Shown: in pieces, positions 10,201 through 19,591 of the stretch
Position numbering within the stretch: the stretch's first letter is position 1
Layout: each line of letters begins with the position of its first letter
Origin: Shewanella electrodiphila
Lineage (GTDB): Bacteria; Pseudomonadota; Gammaproteobacteria; Enterobacterales; Shewanellaceae
Assembly: GCF_023283985.1 (NCBI RefSeq)
Contig: NZ_JAKIKU010000015.1
Span: 1 to 64,000 of the forward strand
Length of the DNA stretch: 64,000 bases
Reading direction: 5' to 3'
Notes under the pieces: generated by a model
What the model was told of the DNA's origin: nothing
The model's input: only the letters and a program-made list of their open reading frames with translations
Database searches by the model: none
Position numbers and translations under genes: made by a program

Positions 10201-12432
10201 ATGTCAGCAAATGAAAGCGCTAAACAACAAGCTAATCATCAAGCCTTAATCAGTTTACTGACACTGATTAAGGCTCATTTTGGCCTGCCTATCTCCTCAG
10301 AAAGTCTTTCTAAAATCTTATCCGCCCATCCTATTAACAGCGGCGAAGAACAACGGGCACTTCAGCTAAGTGATTTACTCAAACAAATTAATGTTGATAG
10401 CGCGCCCCAAGCATTAAGCTTTAATCATTTAGCTTTGCCCGCAATCATATTTGATCAACACAACCAGGCCTACTTTGCATCAGAAAAACAGCAAGGCGCA
10501 TTAATGCTTGTTGATATGCAAGGTCAACACACTCAAATAAATGAAAAACAGTTCGCAGCGCAATTTAAGTCCAAGTCAGCCCATTGCTGGTACATCAAGC
10601 CCATAGAACAACTTGATGAGCGCGGTACTGAACACCATAAAGACACTAAAAGGCATTGGCTTTTAGCGGCATTTGATGAAGTAAAACCCTTTTATGGCAG
10701 CTTTTTAATCGGCTCGTTAGCGATTAACTTGCTGGCATTAGTCACCCCGCTATTTACCATGAATGTTTATGACCGCGTCGTACCCAACCAAGCTATCGAT
10801 ACTCTATGGGTACTCGCCAGTGGCGCGTCAATTGCCATTGTATTTGACTGGCTATTACGCCAAGCCAGAACACGTTTAGCAGACGTTGCTGGTAAACAAG
10901 TCGATATCAAACTGTCATCAACCTTATTTGAAAAAGTCATCGGCATGCGATTAGAAAACCGTCCAGCTTCTTCAGGTGCTTTTGCTAAGCAACTGCAAGA
11001 ATTTGACAGCATTCGTGATTTCATCACCTCAGTCACTCTCGTCACTGCAGTGGATTTACCCTTCACCTTATTATTTCTGGTGTTAATTGCTTGGCTTGGT
11101 GGTGTCATGGTGTTTGTGCCACTGACCTGCATGGTCGTGCTCATTTTGCTGAGTGTTTTCATGCAAAAGCGCTTATCAGTAACCATCGAAGAATCATCAA
11201 AGCTATCAACTCAGCGCCAAGCTCATCTTGTTGAAAGCTTAAATATGCTGGCAGAAATAAAACAAAATAACGGTCAAGCAAAAGCCTCGAGAGTCTGGAA
11301 TGAAACCGTCAGCAGTCTAGCTGACTGGCAAAATGAATCTCGTATTAGCTCTAATACCCTTAGTCATAGCGTGATGAATTGCCAACAGTTAGTGTCAATT
11401 GGCTTAATCATCACTGGGGTATATCAGATCCACCAAGGCAACTTAAGTATGGGGGGCTTAATCGCCATCGTAATGTTAAGCGGCAGAGCTTCCAGCGCCA
11501 TTAATCAAATCGCCATGTTGTTACTTAAATATCAGCAAACTCGATCTGCGATTACCTCCGTTGAATCTATTTTAGAGTTACCGCAAGAGAACCAACAGCA
11601 ATCATTAAATGTGGCGCAATTCCCTTTCAATGGCAGCCTTAATCTTCGTGGTGCAAGCTTTAGTTACCCTGAACAACCCCTGTCAGCATTTAACGATGTA
11701 TCTCTTGATATTAAAGCGGGTGAAAAGGTCGGATTTTATGGTCCTGCTGGTGCAGGAAAATCAACGCTCATGGCGCTGATAGCAGGCCAATATCAACTCA
11801 GTGAAGGTCAACTGTTTTATAACCAATTGGAAGCTCAACAATGGTCTGTCGGCAGGCTCCGTGACCATATTGGTTATATGAGCCAACAACCTAACTTAGT
11901 CTATGGCACAGTGCTTGATAATTTGCTTTACGGTATCGGCCAAGTGGATGAAACCTTGCTAGCACAAACCATGATGAGTACAGGCATTGATAAGCTCATG
12001 GATCGGCTTGGAAGCGGCCTTAATAGCCAAGTAGGTGAATTTGGTCGTCAGCTATCAGGTGGCCAACGTCAAGCTATAGCCCTTTGCCGTACCCTACTTC
12101 GCCAGCCGACTTTATTGATCCTTGATGAACCCACCAGCGCCATGGATGAACGCAGTGAAACCCAAATTATTAGCAGTTTAAAAATGAATACTCAAAACTG
12201 CACTATGCTCATTTCGTCACACAATCCAAAAGTGCTTAGCCTTTGCGACCGTATTATTGTGATGGATAAAGGTGCCATTATTGGCGAGAAATCTGCTGCC
12301 GAGTTACTTGAACCTAATAAACGTCGTATCAAAGCGGTTAACGTTCGCAACACCAGCAACACAAAGGCTCACACTTCAAATACAAGTGCTTCAAAAACGA
12401 ATACCTCAAAGATAAGTGAGGTGAAATCATGA
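10201..12432 (+). CDS. Type I secretion ABC exporter (LssB/LapB/RtxB family)
   Basis: Inner-membrane ATP-binding exporter that energises one-step secretion from cytoplasm to outside; 743 residues. Residues 1-135 resemble a C39 peptidase domain but I see no catalytic cysteine near the start, as in C39-like domains of exporters for large adhesins. The membrane domain follows (about 155-450). The ATPase part has Walker A GPAGAGKST, signature LSGGQRQ and Walker B LLILDEPTSAMDE, and an H-loop in SSHNPK. The last 30 residues are a low-complexity Thr/Ser/Asn/Lys tail. The gene follows the giant surface protein and overlaps the next gene by 4 bp, so the cargo is most likely that protein. Confidence 0.93.
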   Translation: MSANESAKQQANHQALISLLTLIKAHFGLPISSESLSKILSAHPINSGEEQRALQLSDLLKQINVDSAPQALSFNHLALPAIIFDQHNQAYFASEKQQGALMLVDMQGQHTQINEKQFAAQFKSKSAHCWYIKPIEQLDERGTEHHKDTKRHWLLAAFDEVKPFYGSFLIGSLAINLLALVTPLFTMNVYDRVVPNQAIDTLWVLASGASIAIVFDWLLRQARTRLADVAGKQVDIKLSSTLFEKVIGMRLENRPASSGAFAKQLQEFDSIRDFITSVTLVTAVDLPFTLLFLVLIAWLGGVMVFVPLTCMVVLILLSVFMQKRLSVTIEESSKLSTQRQAHLVESLNMLAEIKQNNGQAKASRVWNETVSSLADWQNESRISSNTLSHSVMNCQQLVSIGLIITGVYQIHQGNLSMGGLIAIVMLSGRASSAINQIAMLLLKYQQTRSAITSVESILELPQENQQQSLNVAQFPFNGSLNLRGASFSYPEQPLSAFNDVSLDIKAGEKVGFYGPAGAGKSTLMALIAGQYQLSEGQLFYNQLEAQQWSVGRLRDHIGYMSQQPNLVYGTVLDNLLYGIGQVDETLLAQTMMSTGIDKLMDRLGSGLNSQVGEFGRQLSGGQRQAIALCRTLLRQPTLLILDEPTSAMDERSETQIISSLKMNTQNCTMLISSHNPKVLSLCDRIIVMDKGAIIGEKSAAELLEPNKRRIKAVNVRNTSNTKAHTSNTSASKTNTSKISEVKS

Positions 12433-13742
12433 GTGCAAACTTACATATCAAACACCTTGAAGGAGCTAAACGAGCCAACCGAGTCATATTACTCACATTT
12501 GGTTTACTCTGTTTCACACTCATTTGGGCAGCTTTTGCGACATTAGAAGAAGTTGTCGTCGGTGAAGGCAAAGTGGTTCCCGCCTCTGCAGTGCAACAAA
12601 TTGAGAGTTTAGACGGTGGCAGTTTAAAAGAGATCCTTGTTAAAGAAGGCGATACCGTCATCGCAGGACAAACCCTATTAGTTATCGATGAACTCAGATT
12701 TGCTTCAGCATTTCATGAAGCCAGATTAAATAGTGTGGCGCTTAAAAACCAACTAACTCGACTCGAAGCCTTACTCGATAGTGTCCTTATTGATGACACC
12801 CAAGCATTATGGTTTTCACAAGTACAAATTACCCCACAACAGTTTGATATTGCCGACAGCTCAGCAAACAGACGATCACAGGCAATATATAACTCGCAGC
12901 TATCTCAATTAATTTCACAGCTAGATCAAACCGCCCAAATAGTTGAGCAAAAACGCCAAGCAAAAGAAGAAGTGAACATTAATATCAATGCTCAGCGCAG
13001 TGGGCTTACGATGGCAAAGCAAGAAATTCGCATGACCCGTGAGGCTGTTGGTGAAGGCGCTGTAGCAGAGTTAGAGTTATTAAAACTTGAGCGTGATGCA
13101 GTAAGACTGCAAGGAGAATTATCAGCATCACAAGCCAGTGAAAGGCAACTTAAAGCCGCCATTAGTCAAGCAGTGGCAGAGCGCCGAAATGTCGCACTCG
13201 ATTTTGTTAACCGCACCACTGATGAGCGCAATAAAACCAGTAATGAATTATCTGCATTAACCGAAAATATGAAAGCCCTAGCCGACAGGCTGGAACGCAC
13301 CCAAATTACCAGTCCTGTTTCGGGCAGCGTGTCTAATATTGTCGTGCGATCAGCAGGGCAAGTGGTAGAACCTGGCCAAGTACTCATGGAAGTCGTCCCT
13401 CAAGATGACCAACTCATTATCGAAAGTCATATCGCGCCAAAGGACATTGCTTTTGTTCATAAAGGCTTAAAAGCAATGGTGAAATTTACGGCTTATGACT
13501 TTGTGATATACGGTGGTATTAAAGGTGAGGTCATATACGTCAGCCCTGATGCACAACAACTTGAAGATGGCACAACTTACTATGAAGCCCATATTCAAAC
13601 TGATGAAAACCAACTGAACGGCTGGCCAATTATTTCAGGCATGCAAGCCTCAACCGATATTTTAACTGGCAATAAAACCGTCTTAAATTACTGGCTAAAA
13701 CCGCTATTGCGGGCCAGAGCAAATGCGCTACGAGAACCGTAA
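12429..13742 (+). CDS. Type I secretion membrane fusion protein (HlyD/LapC family)
   Basis: Periplasmic adaptor that links the ABC exporter to the outer-membrane channel; 437 residues. One N-terminal membrane segment (about residues 19-38) is followed by a biotinyl-lipoyl-like half (VGEGKVVPAS), a long coiled coil rich in Gln, Glu, Arg and Ala (about 90-285), the second lipoyl half with SPVSGSV and GQVVEPGQVLMEVVP, and a C-terminal beta domain. The start codon overlaps the end of the exporter gene (ATGA type), indicating translational coupling. Family length and order are normal. Confidence 0.93.
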   Translation: MSANLHIKHLEGAKRANRVILLTFGLLCFTLIWAAFATLEEVVVGEGKVVPASAVQQIESLDGGSLKEILVKEGDTVIAGQTLLVIDELRFASAFHEARLNSVALKNQLTRLEALLDSVLIDDTQALWFSQVQITPQQFDIADSSANRRSQAIYNSQLSQLISQLDQTAQIVEQKRQAKEEVNININAQRSGLTMAKQEIRMTREAVGEGAVAELELLKLERDAVRLQGELSASQASERQLKAAISQAVAERRNVALDFVNRTTDERNKTSNELSALTENMKALADRLERTQITSPVSGSVSNIVVRSAGQVVEPGQVLMEVVPQDDQLIIESHIAPKDIAFVHKGLKAMVKFTAYDFVIYGGIKGEVIYVSPDAQQLEDGTTYYEAHIQTDENQLNGWPIISGMQASTDILTGNKTVLNYWLKPLLRARANALREP

Positions 13743-13760
13743 GGTAAAGGTAAGGATACT

Positions 13761-15056
13761 ATGCAAAAACTGTTATTCATTTCTGCTTTAGTAATATCAA
13801 CACAGGCACAAGCACTGACGTTGGAACAATCAGTAGCAGAAGCGATAAATCACCATCCAAGGTTGCAGCAAAAATATGCCAGCTTTGAAGCCGCAGTTCG
13901 TTATAAAAAAGCCGCTGTGGGTGATTATCTTCCTCAAGTTAAACTCTACGGTGGTGTCGGTTACGAAGAAGTTCGATATAACAGCGGCCAACGAGTTGAT
14001 ACTGATCTAAATCGCACCGAACTCGGCGTTAAAGTATCGCAATTATTGTTTGATGGGTTTAGAACAACCTCTGAAATTGACCGCCTTGAATTTGAACAAG
14101 AAGCCGAGCGATTTGGCTTGATTTCAGAAGCTGAAAACTTGTCACTAGAAGTCGCCACCGTTTACTTAAACCTAGTCGAAGCAAACCGTATTGTCGGCCT
14201 CGCTGAGCGCAATATTGAAGAACATAAAGATATCCTTAAGGATATCATTTTACGTCAAAATAAAGGCTTAAGCAGTGAATCTGATGTCGCTCAAGTTAAA
14301 GCGCGCGTGGCAACCAGTCAATCGGGTTATCTCGCAGCACGCAATCAGCAAATGGATTTACAAGCTAAGTATTATGATCTTGTCGGGCAACTTCCGGTAG
14401 ATTTATATAATGCTAAACCTGACTTTAATTATGTGCCTACCTCATTAAAATTAGCGCTTGAACAAGCAGTTAAGAATCACCCTGAAATCGATGCAGCAAT
14501 CAATGACACTCAAGCAGCCTCATCTCAATATGAGCGCGAAAAAAGTGATTACTGGCCTAAGCTATCAATCGAGTTACAAGCCAACAAAAATGACAATATT
14601 GGCGGAATTGAAGGCCCTGATGAAGACGCCAGAGCCATGTTAATGCTGAGCTATGATTTGTATAACGGCGGCTCAACCAATGACCGAGCAGAAGCCGCAG
14701 CTTGGCAAGTTCAGCAAGCTAAATCCATTCGTCAGCAAACCGAAAAGCAAGTGATAGAAGGCACTCGTCTAGCTTGGAATTCATACGAATTTGTCGGTCA
14801 GCAACGTAAATTCTATCAAGTAAATGTCGATCAGGCTGTGCAGGCAGAACAAGGCTATCAACGCCAGTTTGAACTTGGCAGACGTTCATTGCTTGATGTC
14901 CTCGATGCCAAAGTCGAAGTGTATCTTGCGCGCAAAAACTATCTTAGTGCTTATTACAATTATCACATTGCGGCCTATCGCTTAATTAACGCGACAGGGC
15001 AACTGATCGAATCATTTAGGGTCGACACCCCTAACCAATGGCAAGAGGAGAAGTAA
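13761..15056 (+). CDS. TolC-family outer-membrane channel (AggA/LapE-like)
   Basis: Outer-membrane exit duct of the type I secretion system; 431 residues. It begins with a Sec signal peptide (LLFISALVISTQAQA) and continues with the TolC repeat pattern: LEQSVAEAINHHP near the start and LEQAVKNHPEID in the second half, each followed by long helices. It has the LFDGFRT and LYNGGSTNDR turns and the C-terminal GRRSLLDVLDAKVE segment typical of the AggA subgroup. The gene is 18 bp behind the adaptor gene and 1 bp before the OmpA lipoprotein gene. Confidence 0.92.
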   Translation: MQKLLFISALVISTQAQALTLEQSVAEAINHHPRLQQKYASFEAAVRYKKAAVGDYLPQVKLYGGVGYEEVRYNSGQRVDTDLNRTELGVKVSQLLFDGFRTTSEIDRLEFEQEAERFGLISEAENLSLEVATVYLNLVEANRIVGLAERNIEEHKDILKDIILRQNKGLSSESDVAQVKARVATSQSGYLAARNQQMDLQAKYYDLVGQLPVDLYNAKPDFNYVPTSLKLALEQAVKNHPEIDAAINDTQAASSQYEREKSDYWPKLSIELQANKNDNIGGIEGPDEDARAMLMLSYDLYNGGSTNDRAEAAAWQVQQAKSIRQQTEKQVIEGTRLAWNSYEFVGQQRKFYQVNVDQAVQAEQGYQRQFELGRRSLLDVLDAKVEVYLARKNYLSAYYNYHIAAYRLINATGQLIESFRVDTPNQWQEEK

Positions 15057-15057
15057 C

Positions 15058-15678
15058 ATGAAATCAATTAACTTACTGCCACTTTGCCTACTTGCCCTAA
15101 CACTCAGCGCTTGTATAGAAACACCGCGCCCAGCCCTTGTTGAACAACAAAGTCGTGATTTATACGATTTGGATACAGATGGTGTGATTACCGCACGCGA
15201 TCTGTGCCTAACTACTCCTGATGGTTCAGTTATCAATAATGATGGCTGTGAAAGCTCAACCACAGTAGAAAAACAAGCCAGTAGAGTGGTGATGTTTGAG
15301 TTTGATAAGCACACGTTAACCACTTACGAATCAGAACGATTGGCAAAAATGGTCAATGCTGTTAAACATTATCAAGATGCAAGAATATACTTAATCGGTG
15401 ACACCAGCCCTGAAGGCAGTGATGCCTATAACCATGAACTCGCTAAAAAACGCGCCGCTGAAATCACGCGAATAATCGTAGCCCAAGGCATTAATGAGCA
15501 ACAAATTACCTCGCAAGTATATTTTGAATCTAACATGATCCCAAATGCCATCAGAGGTCGCGAGCATCGCTTAGTTGCAGTTGCTAAATGGCAGGAGTCA
15601 GGTATTGAAAAAGCTTGGCATATTTTTTCAACAGAAAAAGTAGCTAAACCTAAGCCAAGTAAAGCTACTGGCATATAA
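15058..15678 (+). CDS. OmpA-family lipoprotein of the secretion operon
   Basis: Probable outer-membrane lipoprotein that binds peptidoglycan; 206 residues. A signal peptide ends in the lipobox LSAC (Cys about residue 19). A thrombospondin type 3-like Asp-rich stretch (DLDTDGVITARDLC) follows, then an OmpA C-terminal domain beginning MFEFDKHTL and containing the SPEGSDAYNHELAKKRA segment that normally contacts peptidoglycan. The gene starts immediately after the TolC-like gene. Comparable small OmpA lipoproteins accompany AggA-type channels in Shewanella; a role in stabilising the channel is inference. Confidence 0.9.
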   Translation: MKSINLLPLCLLALTLSACIETPRPALVEQQSRDLYDLDTDGVITARDLCLTTPDGSVINNDGCESSTTVEKQASRVVMFEFDKHTLTTYESERLAKMVNAVKHYQDARIYLIGDTSPEGSDAYNHELAKKRAAEITRIIVAQGINEQQITSQVYFESNMIPNAIRGREHRLVAVAKWQESGIEKAWHIFSTEKVAKPKPSKATGI

Positions 15679-15734
15679 TATAAATAAAAAATATTATTAA
15701 AAATGCTGCCATGCTGGGTCTTTTTTTGATTACA

Positions 15735-15768
15735 GGGCAAGTTCAAAGTTATGTTTGAATTATTGCCC
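15735..15768 (+). terminator. Possible terminator hairpin after the secretion operon
   Basis: GGGCAA and TTGCCC arms with TTCAAA/TTTGAA inside form a long imperfect hairpin 57 bp after the last operon gene. The T-tract behind it is weak, so termination is only suggested. Confidence 0.35.
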
Positions 15769-15865
15769 TTATCAGTGATCTAGCTAACACGCCGAGCATA
15801 TTCGACTTCACTAACTTACGCCGAAATGATTGAATTATTGTATTCTTCATTCATGAGGCCTTATC

Positions 15866-16417
15866 ATGCATAAAAGCGTTAAAACATTACTAGCCACAAC
15901 GGCTCTATTTTTCAGTAGTCATTTGATTACAGGTACAGCAGTAGCAAACAGCGGCTGTGCATTTGATGAAGAGCAATCAGGCTTCATGGCGACATGCAGC
16001 GAGGAGAAACAAGAAGTGATTATCACTGGCATTGTTGAAATTTCAGCACTTGAAAAAGATTTACCAGGTTACGCAGCAGAGTACGAAAACTACCAAACTA
16101 ATGCAGATGCCATTTCAGCATTAAAAGCAATCGACACGCCAACTAATGTTGTCGTTATTATCGGTACTTGGTGCCCAGATTGTCACCGTGAAACACCAAG
16201 ATTCATGCGCCTTATTGAAGAAGTTGCCAATCCAAATATCACCGTCACATACATCGGTGTAGATCGCAGCAAATTAGATCCAGAAGGCTTAGCTGCTAAC
16301 TATGAGTTCAGCCGTATACCAACCTTCATCGTAGAGCAAGACGATAAAGAAATTGGCCGCATCATTGAAAGACCTGAAGTGACTTTAGAGCAAGATTTAC
16401 TGAACATCATTAAATAA
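15866..16417 (+). CDS. Exported thioredoxin-like protein (CPDC motif)
   Basis: 183-residue protein with an N-terminal signal sequence (about residues 1-27, ending near TAVA) and a thioredoxin fold. The redox motif is WCPDC about residue 102, after VVVIIGT, and the cis-Pro is in FSRIPTFIV. This active site is that of the TlpA/thiol-disulfide family, not DsbA. The mature N terminus has two more cysteines (GCAFDEEQSGFMATC). It sits alone between the secretion operon and a strong terminator. Substrates are unknown. Confidence 0.85.
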   Translation: MHKSVKTLLATTALFFSSHLITGTAVANSGCAFDEEQSGFMATCSEEKQEVIITGIVEISALEKDLPGYAAEYENYQTNADAISALKAIDTPTNVVVIIGTWCPDCHRETPRFMRLIEEVANPNITVTYIGVDRSKLDPEGLAANYEFSRIPTFIVEQDDKEIGRIIERPEVTLEQDLLNIIK

Positions 16418-16450
16418 TCAGTATTTAAATATCTGATTTATTGATCATCA

Positions 16451-16486
16451 AAAAGGGACGCTAACGTAAGTTAGCGTCCCTTTTTT
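16451..16486. terminator. Bidirectional intrinsic terminator
   Basis: A perfect stem GGGACGCTAAC / GTTAGCGTCCC with loop GTAA is flanked by A-tract and T-tract. It lies between two convergent genes and can serve both the thioredoxin-like gene and the Ppx/GppA gene. Confidence 0.9.
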
Positions 16487-16532
16487 GTATTCTTTTACTG
16501 CTGTTTTTGGGTAATGAAAACGATGAAATAGC

Positions 16533-17468
16533 TTATTCAGTTTGCTCAACTCGTTCAGCTAACATGGTCAATACGCCTTCTCGCAGCGCACCGCCAGAAA
16601 GGTTAAGCGACTCGATATCCAGCAGTTCAAACAAGGCGATTAAAATAGCAATACCTGATGCAAACGTTGGTGCTTTTTCTACAGATAAACCCTGAATATG
16701 ATGCAGTGACTCATTTTTTTGCGCTAAAACCTCATCACGAAAACGGTATAACACCTTTAAGGTAATGATTTCTGATAATTCACGATGATTAAGCACAGAT
16801 ACAACCGACTGTACTGCGCCAGAGGCGCCTACAACGCCTTGCCAACCTAATTCCCTCAATAACTCGCTATGCGGTTCAAGAGCCTTTGATACGGCTAATT
16901 TGGCTTGTTCGAAATGATGAAGTTGATAAGGGACTTGATTGAAAAACTGCTGATTAAAGCGAACACAGCCAAAGTCTAAACTGGTTTTAAATAGCACCTG
17001 ATTGCCATTACCGATAATAAACTCAGTGCTAGCACCACCAATATCAATCACCAAACGTTGACCATCACCTTCAGTGGTGGCTGCCATACCTTGATAAATG
17101 AGTTCAGCTTCACGCAGGCCGCTAATCACCTCAATAGGATGACCTAAAATCGGTAACGAGCGTTGATGGAATTCTTGGGCATTTGAGATAACACGAAGGG
17201 TTGCTGTTGCAAAAACAGCGACATGTTGCTGAGCGACTTGATGCTTTTCAAGCATCTCAGCGAACATGGATAAGCAATCCAAACCACGTTGTAATACTGC
17301 TTCAGCTAAGCGATTATCCTCGCCAATACCTTCTGCCAAACGCACTTTCTGCTTATATTTAGCAATAATTGTTGGCTGGCCATCCAATGTTTGGGCAACC
17401 AACATATTAAAGCTATTTGAGCCAAGCGTTATCGCGGCGTAACAAGGTAATGTAGCTGAACCAGTCAT
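16533..17468 (-). CDS. gppA: Ppx/GppA family phosphatase
   Basis: Exopolyphosphatase or guanosine pentaphosphatase family of the actin-like ATPase fold; 311 residues. It shows the N-terminal phosphate-binding segment AAITLGSNSFNMLVA and the second signature IDIGGASTEF (about residue 140), then GASGAVQSV and a C-terminal SGGALREGVL. Its length equals the short catalytic form without the C-terminal HD-like domain of E. coli GppA. The start codon directly follows the rhlB stop, so the two are co-transcribed, as in other Shewanella. The precise substrate (polyphosphate or pppGpp) cannot be told from sequence. Confidence 0.9.
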   Translation of the reverse strand: MTGSATLPCYAAITLGSNSFNMLVAQTLDGQPTIIAKYKQKVRLAEGIGEDNRLAEAVLQRGLDCLSMFAEMLEKHQVAQQHVAVFATATLRVISNAQEFHQRSLPILGHPIEVISGLREAELIYQGMAATTEGDGQRLVIDIGGASTEFIIGNGNQVLFKTSLDFGCVRFNQQFFNQVPYQLHHFEQAKLAVSKALEPHSELLRELGWQGVVGASGAVQSVVSVLNHRELSEIITLKVLYRFRDEVLAQKNESLHHIQGLSVEKAPTFASGIAILIALFELLDIESLNLSGGALREGVLTMLAERVEQTE

Positions 17469-18767
17469 TTACGAGTGTCTGCGATTCCTTTGAGGTGGAC
17501 GACCACCACTGCGATGTGCACCATTACGATTGCCACCGTCACGACCACGCGTCGTAGGGTGCTTACGATGAATACGCACAGGAGGCGGTAAATCATCAAG
17601 TAATGCTTCACGATCGTAATTCGTCACAGGAATTGAATGTGATATATACGTTTCAATTGCAGGCAGGTTCAGTGCATATTCTTCACATGCAAAACTCACC
17701 GAAACGCCTTTTTGACCCGCACGACCGGTACGGCCAATACGGTGAACATAATCTTCACAATCATCTGGTAAATCATAGTTATACACATGAGATACATCAG
17801 AAATATGTAGACCACGAGCAGCAACATCCGTCGCCACTAATAAATCAAGTGCACCTGAAGTAAATTGCTCAAGAATACGGATACGTTTCTTTTGCGGCAC
17901 ATCACCTGTTAGTAAACCTACGCGATGTCCATCACCTTCTAACCATGACCATACCTTTTCACAGCTGTGCTTGGTATTTGAGAAAATGATCGCTTTTTCA
18001 GGCCAATCTTCTTCTAGCAAGGTTAATAACAGACGCATTTTGTCATCTGTTGAAGGGTAGAAAATTTCTTCTTTAATGTTCTTAGATGTTTTTTGCTCAG
18101 GGGCAATTTCAACTTTCTCAGGATCATTCATATGATCATAAGCCAGTTCTTGCACCTTCATTGATAATGTTGCTGAATACAACATGTTCAAGCGAGACTT
18201 GGCATCAGGCATACGTCTAAACAAGAAACGAATGTCCTTAATAAAGCCTAAATCGAACATACGATCAGCTTCATCAAGTACAACCGCTTGAATTGAATTC
18301 AAACTGATCACACCTTGACGAACATAATCGATAATACGGCCAGTGGTACCGATAAGAATATCAACACCAGCATCAAGTACTTGACGTTGAACATCGTAAC
18401 TTTCGCCACCGTAGACAATACCGACCTTTAAGCCAGTATGTTTTTCTAATAATTTGGCATCTTTTGCAATCTGAATCGCTAATTCGCGAGTCGGCGCCAT
18501 AATAATTGAACGTGGCTGATTAATTTGTCGCCCTTCTGGTATGGCAACCGATAAAAGATGGTTAAATGTGGCAACCAAAAAAGCCATTGTTTTGCCAGTA
18601 CCTGTTTGTGCCTGACCTGCAATATCTTTTTGTTGCAATAAAATGGGAAGAGATAACGCCTGAATTGGCGTACAAAATTCAAAGCCATTTTCGTTTAAAG
18701 CCTGAATTACCTCTGGTTTCAAAGGGAAGTCAGCAAACTTTTGGGTAGATAAATGTGTTTCGCTCAT
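17469..18767 (-). CDS. rhlB: DEAD-box RNA helicase RhlB
   Basis: ATP-dependent RNA helicase and degradosome partner in gammaproteobacteria; 432 residues. In order: Q motif with FEFCTPIQALSLP, motif I AQTGTGKT, motif Ia PTRELAIQ, motif II DEAD, motif III SAT, and motif VI HRIGRTGRAG. The C-terminal tail is rich in Arg, Gly and His (about 405-432), likely an RNA-binding extension. It is transcribed divergently from trxA and directly precedes the Ppx/GppA gene. Confidence 0.95.
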   Translation of the reverse strand: MSETHLSTQKFADFPLKPEVIQALNENGFEFCTPIQALSLPILLQQKDIAGQAQTGTGKTMAFLVATFNHLLSVAIPEGRQINQPRSIIMAPTRELAIQIAKDAKLLEKHTGLKVGIVYGGESYDVQRQVLDAGVDILIGTTGRIIDYVRQGVISLNSIQAVVLDEADRMFDLGFIKDIRFLFRRMPDAKSRLNMLYSATLSMKVQELAYDHMNDPEKVEIAPEQKTSKNIKEEIFYPSTDDKMRLLLTLLEEDWPEKAIIFSNTKHSCEKVWSWLEGDGHRVGLLTGDVPQKKRIRILEQFTSGALDLLVATDVAARGLHISDVSHVYNYDLPDDCEDYVHRIGRTGRAGQKGVSVSFACEEYALNLPAIETYISHSIPVTNYDREALLDDLPPPVRIHRKHPTTRGRDGGNRNGAHRSGGRPPQRNRRHS

Positions 18768-18911
18768 AGCTCAAGCATACTCGTTAGTGTTGCAAAAAAA
18801 GACTTAATCGTTTGAAATAGCCCACACGTTTACTTGAAAACTATTTAACCGCCCCAATATACATGGTAAGCCATTAATAAACTAGCAATGGTGCCAAATC
18901 TGGAGATTTAC

Positions 18912-19238
18912 ATGAGCGATAAAATTGTATACCTAAGCGATGACAGCTTCGAAAATGACGTCATTAACTCAGAATTGCCTGTATTGGTAGACTTCTGGGC
19001 TGAATGGTGTGGTCCTTGTAAAATGATTGCGCCAATCTTAGACGACGTAGCTGAAGAGTACGCGGGTAAGATCACTGTAGCTAAACTTAACGTTGACCAA
19101 AATAATGTATCACCTGCTAAGTACGGTGTACGTGGCATCCCGACATTATTAATGTTCAAAGGCGGCGAGTTAGTTGCCACTAAAGTAGGTGCATTATCAA
19201 AGACTCAATTAAAAGAGTTTATTGACGCACAAGCTTAA
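18912..19238 (+). CDS. trxA: Thioredoxin 1
   Basis: Cytosolic disulfide reductase; 108 residues with the canonical WCGPC site after VLVDFWAE, and the cis-Pro loop GIPTLLMF. The start at MSDKIVYLSD is chosen because it gives the standard thioredoxin length and has a TGGAGA Shine-Dalgarno; longer in-frame starts upstream lack support. It lies upstream of rho in the usual gammaproteobacterial trxA-rho order. Confidence 0.97.
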   Translation: MSDKIVYLSDDSFENDVINSELPVLVDFWAEWCGPCKMIAPILDDVAEEYAGKITVAKLNVDQNNVSPAKYGVRGIPTLLMFKGGELVATKVGALSKTQLKEFIDAQA

Positions 19239-19400
19239 TCAAGCCTCTCATTAAAATGACAGCTGTTGATTGAAAGTTGAATATTATTCATAACGAGCTA
19301 ACACGGTTAGTTCGCTATTGTTTAAAAACTAACAATATTTAGTTAACTCAACCGATACACCTTATGACATTGCTGCGCATTTTAAGCTTGAAAAGTGATA

Positions 19401-19437
19401 ATCGGCACAATATGTGAACAATTTGTGCCGATTTTTC
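19401..19437 (+). terminator. Intrinsic terminator or attenuator between trxA and rho
   Basis: ATCGGCACAA and TTGTGCCGAT form a 10-bp perfect stem followed by TTTTTCG. It lies 163 bp after trxA and 155 bp before rho, so it may end trxA transcription or act in the rho leader. A weaker inverted repeat (GCTAAC / GTTAG) precedes it near 19295. Confidence 0.75.
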
Positions 19438-19591
19438 GCTAAAATTCTGGACGTCATGCAGATATAGTGCTAATTTATTCATCAGATTTTTTCAACTAAA
19501 CTCCTACTCGCTTTTCAATCACACATTTCTACATTGTTCTACCCTTTGATTGATTGCGGTAAGCATCGTCGCGTAATACAAGACCCCCAAC

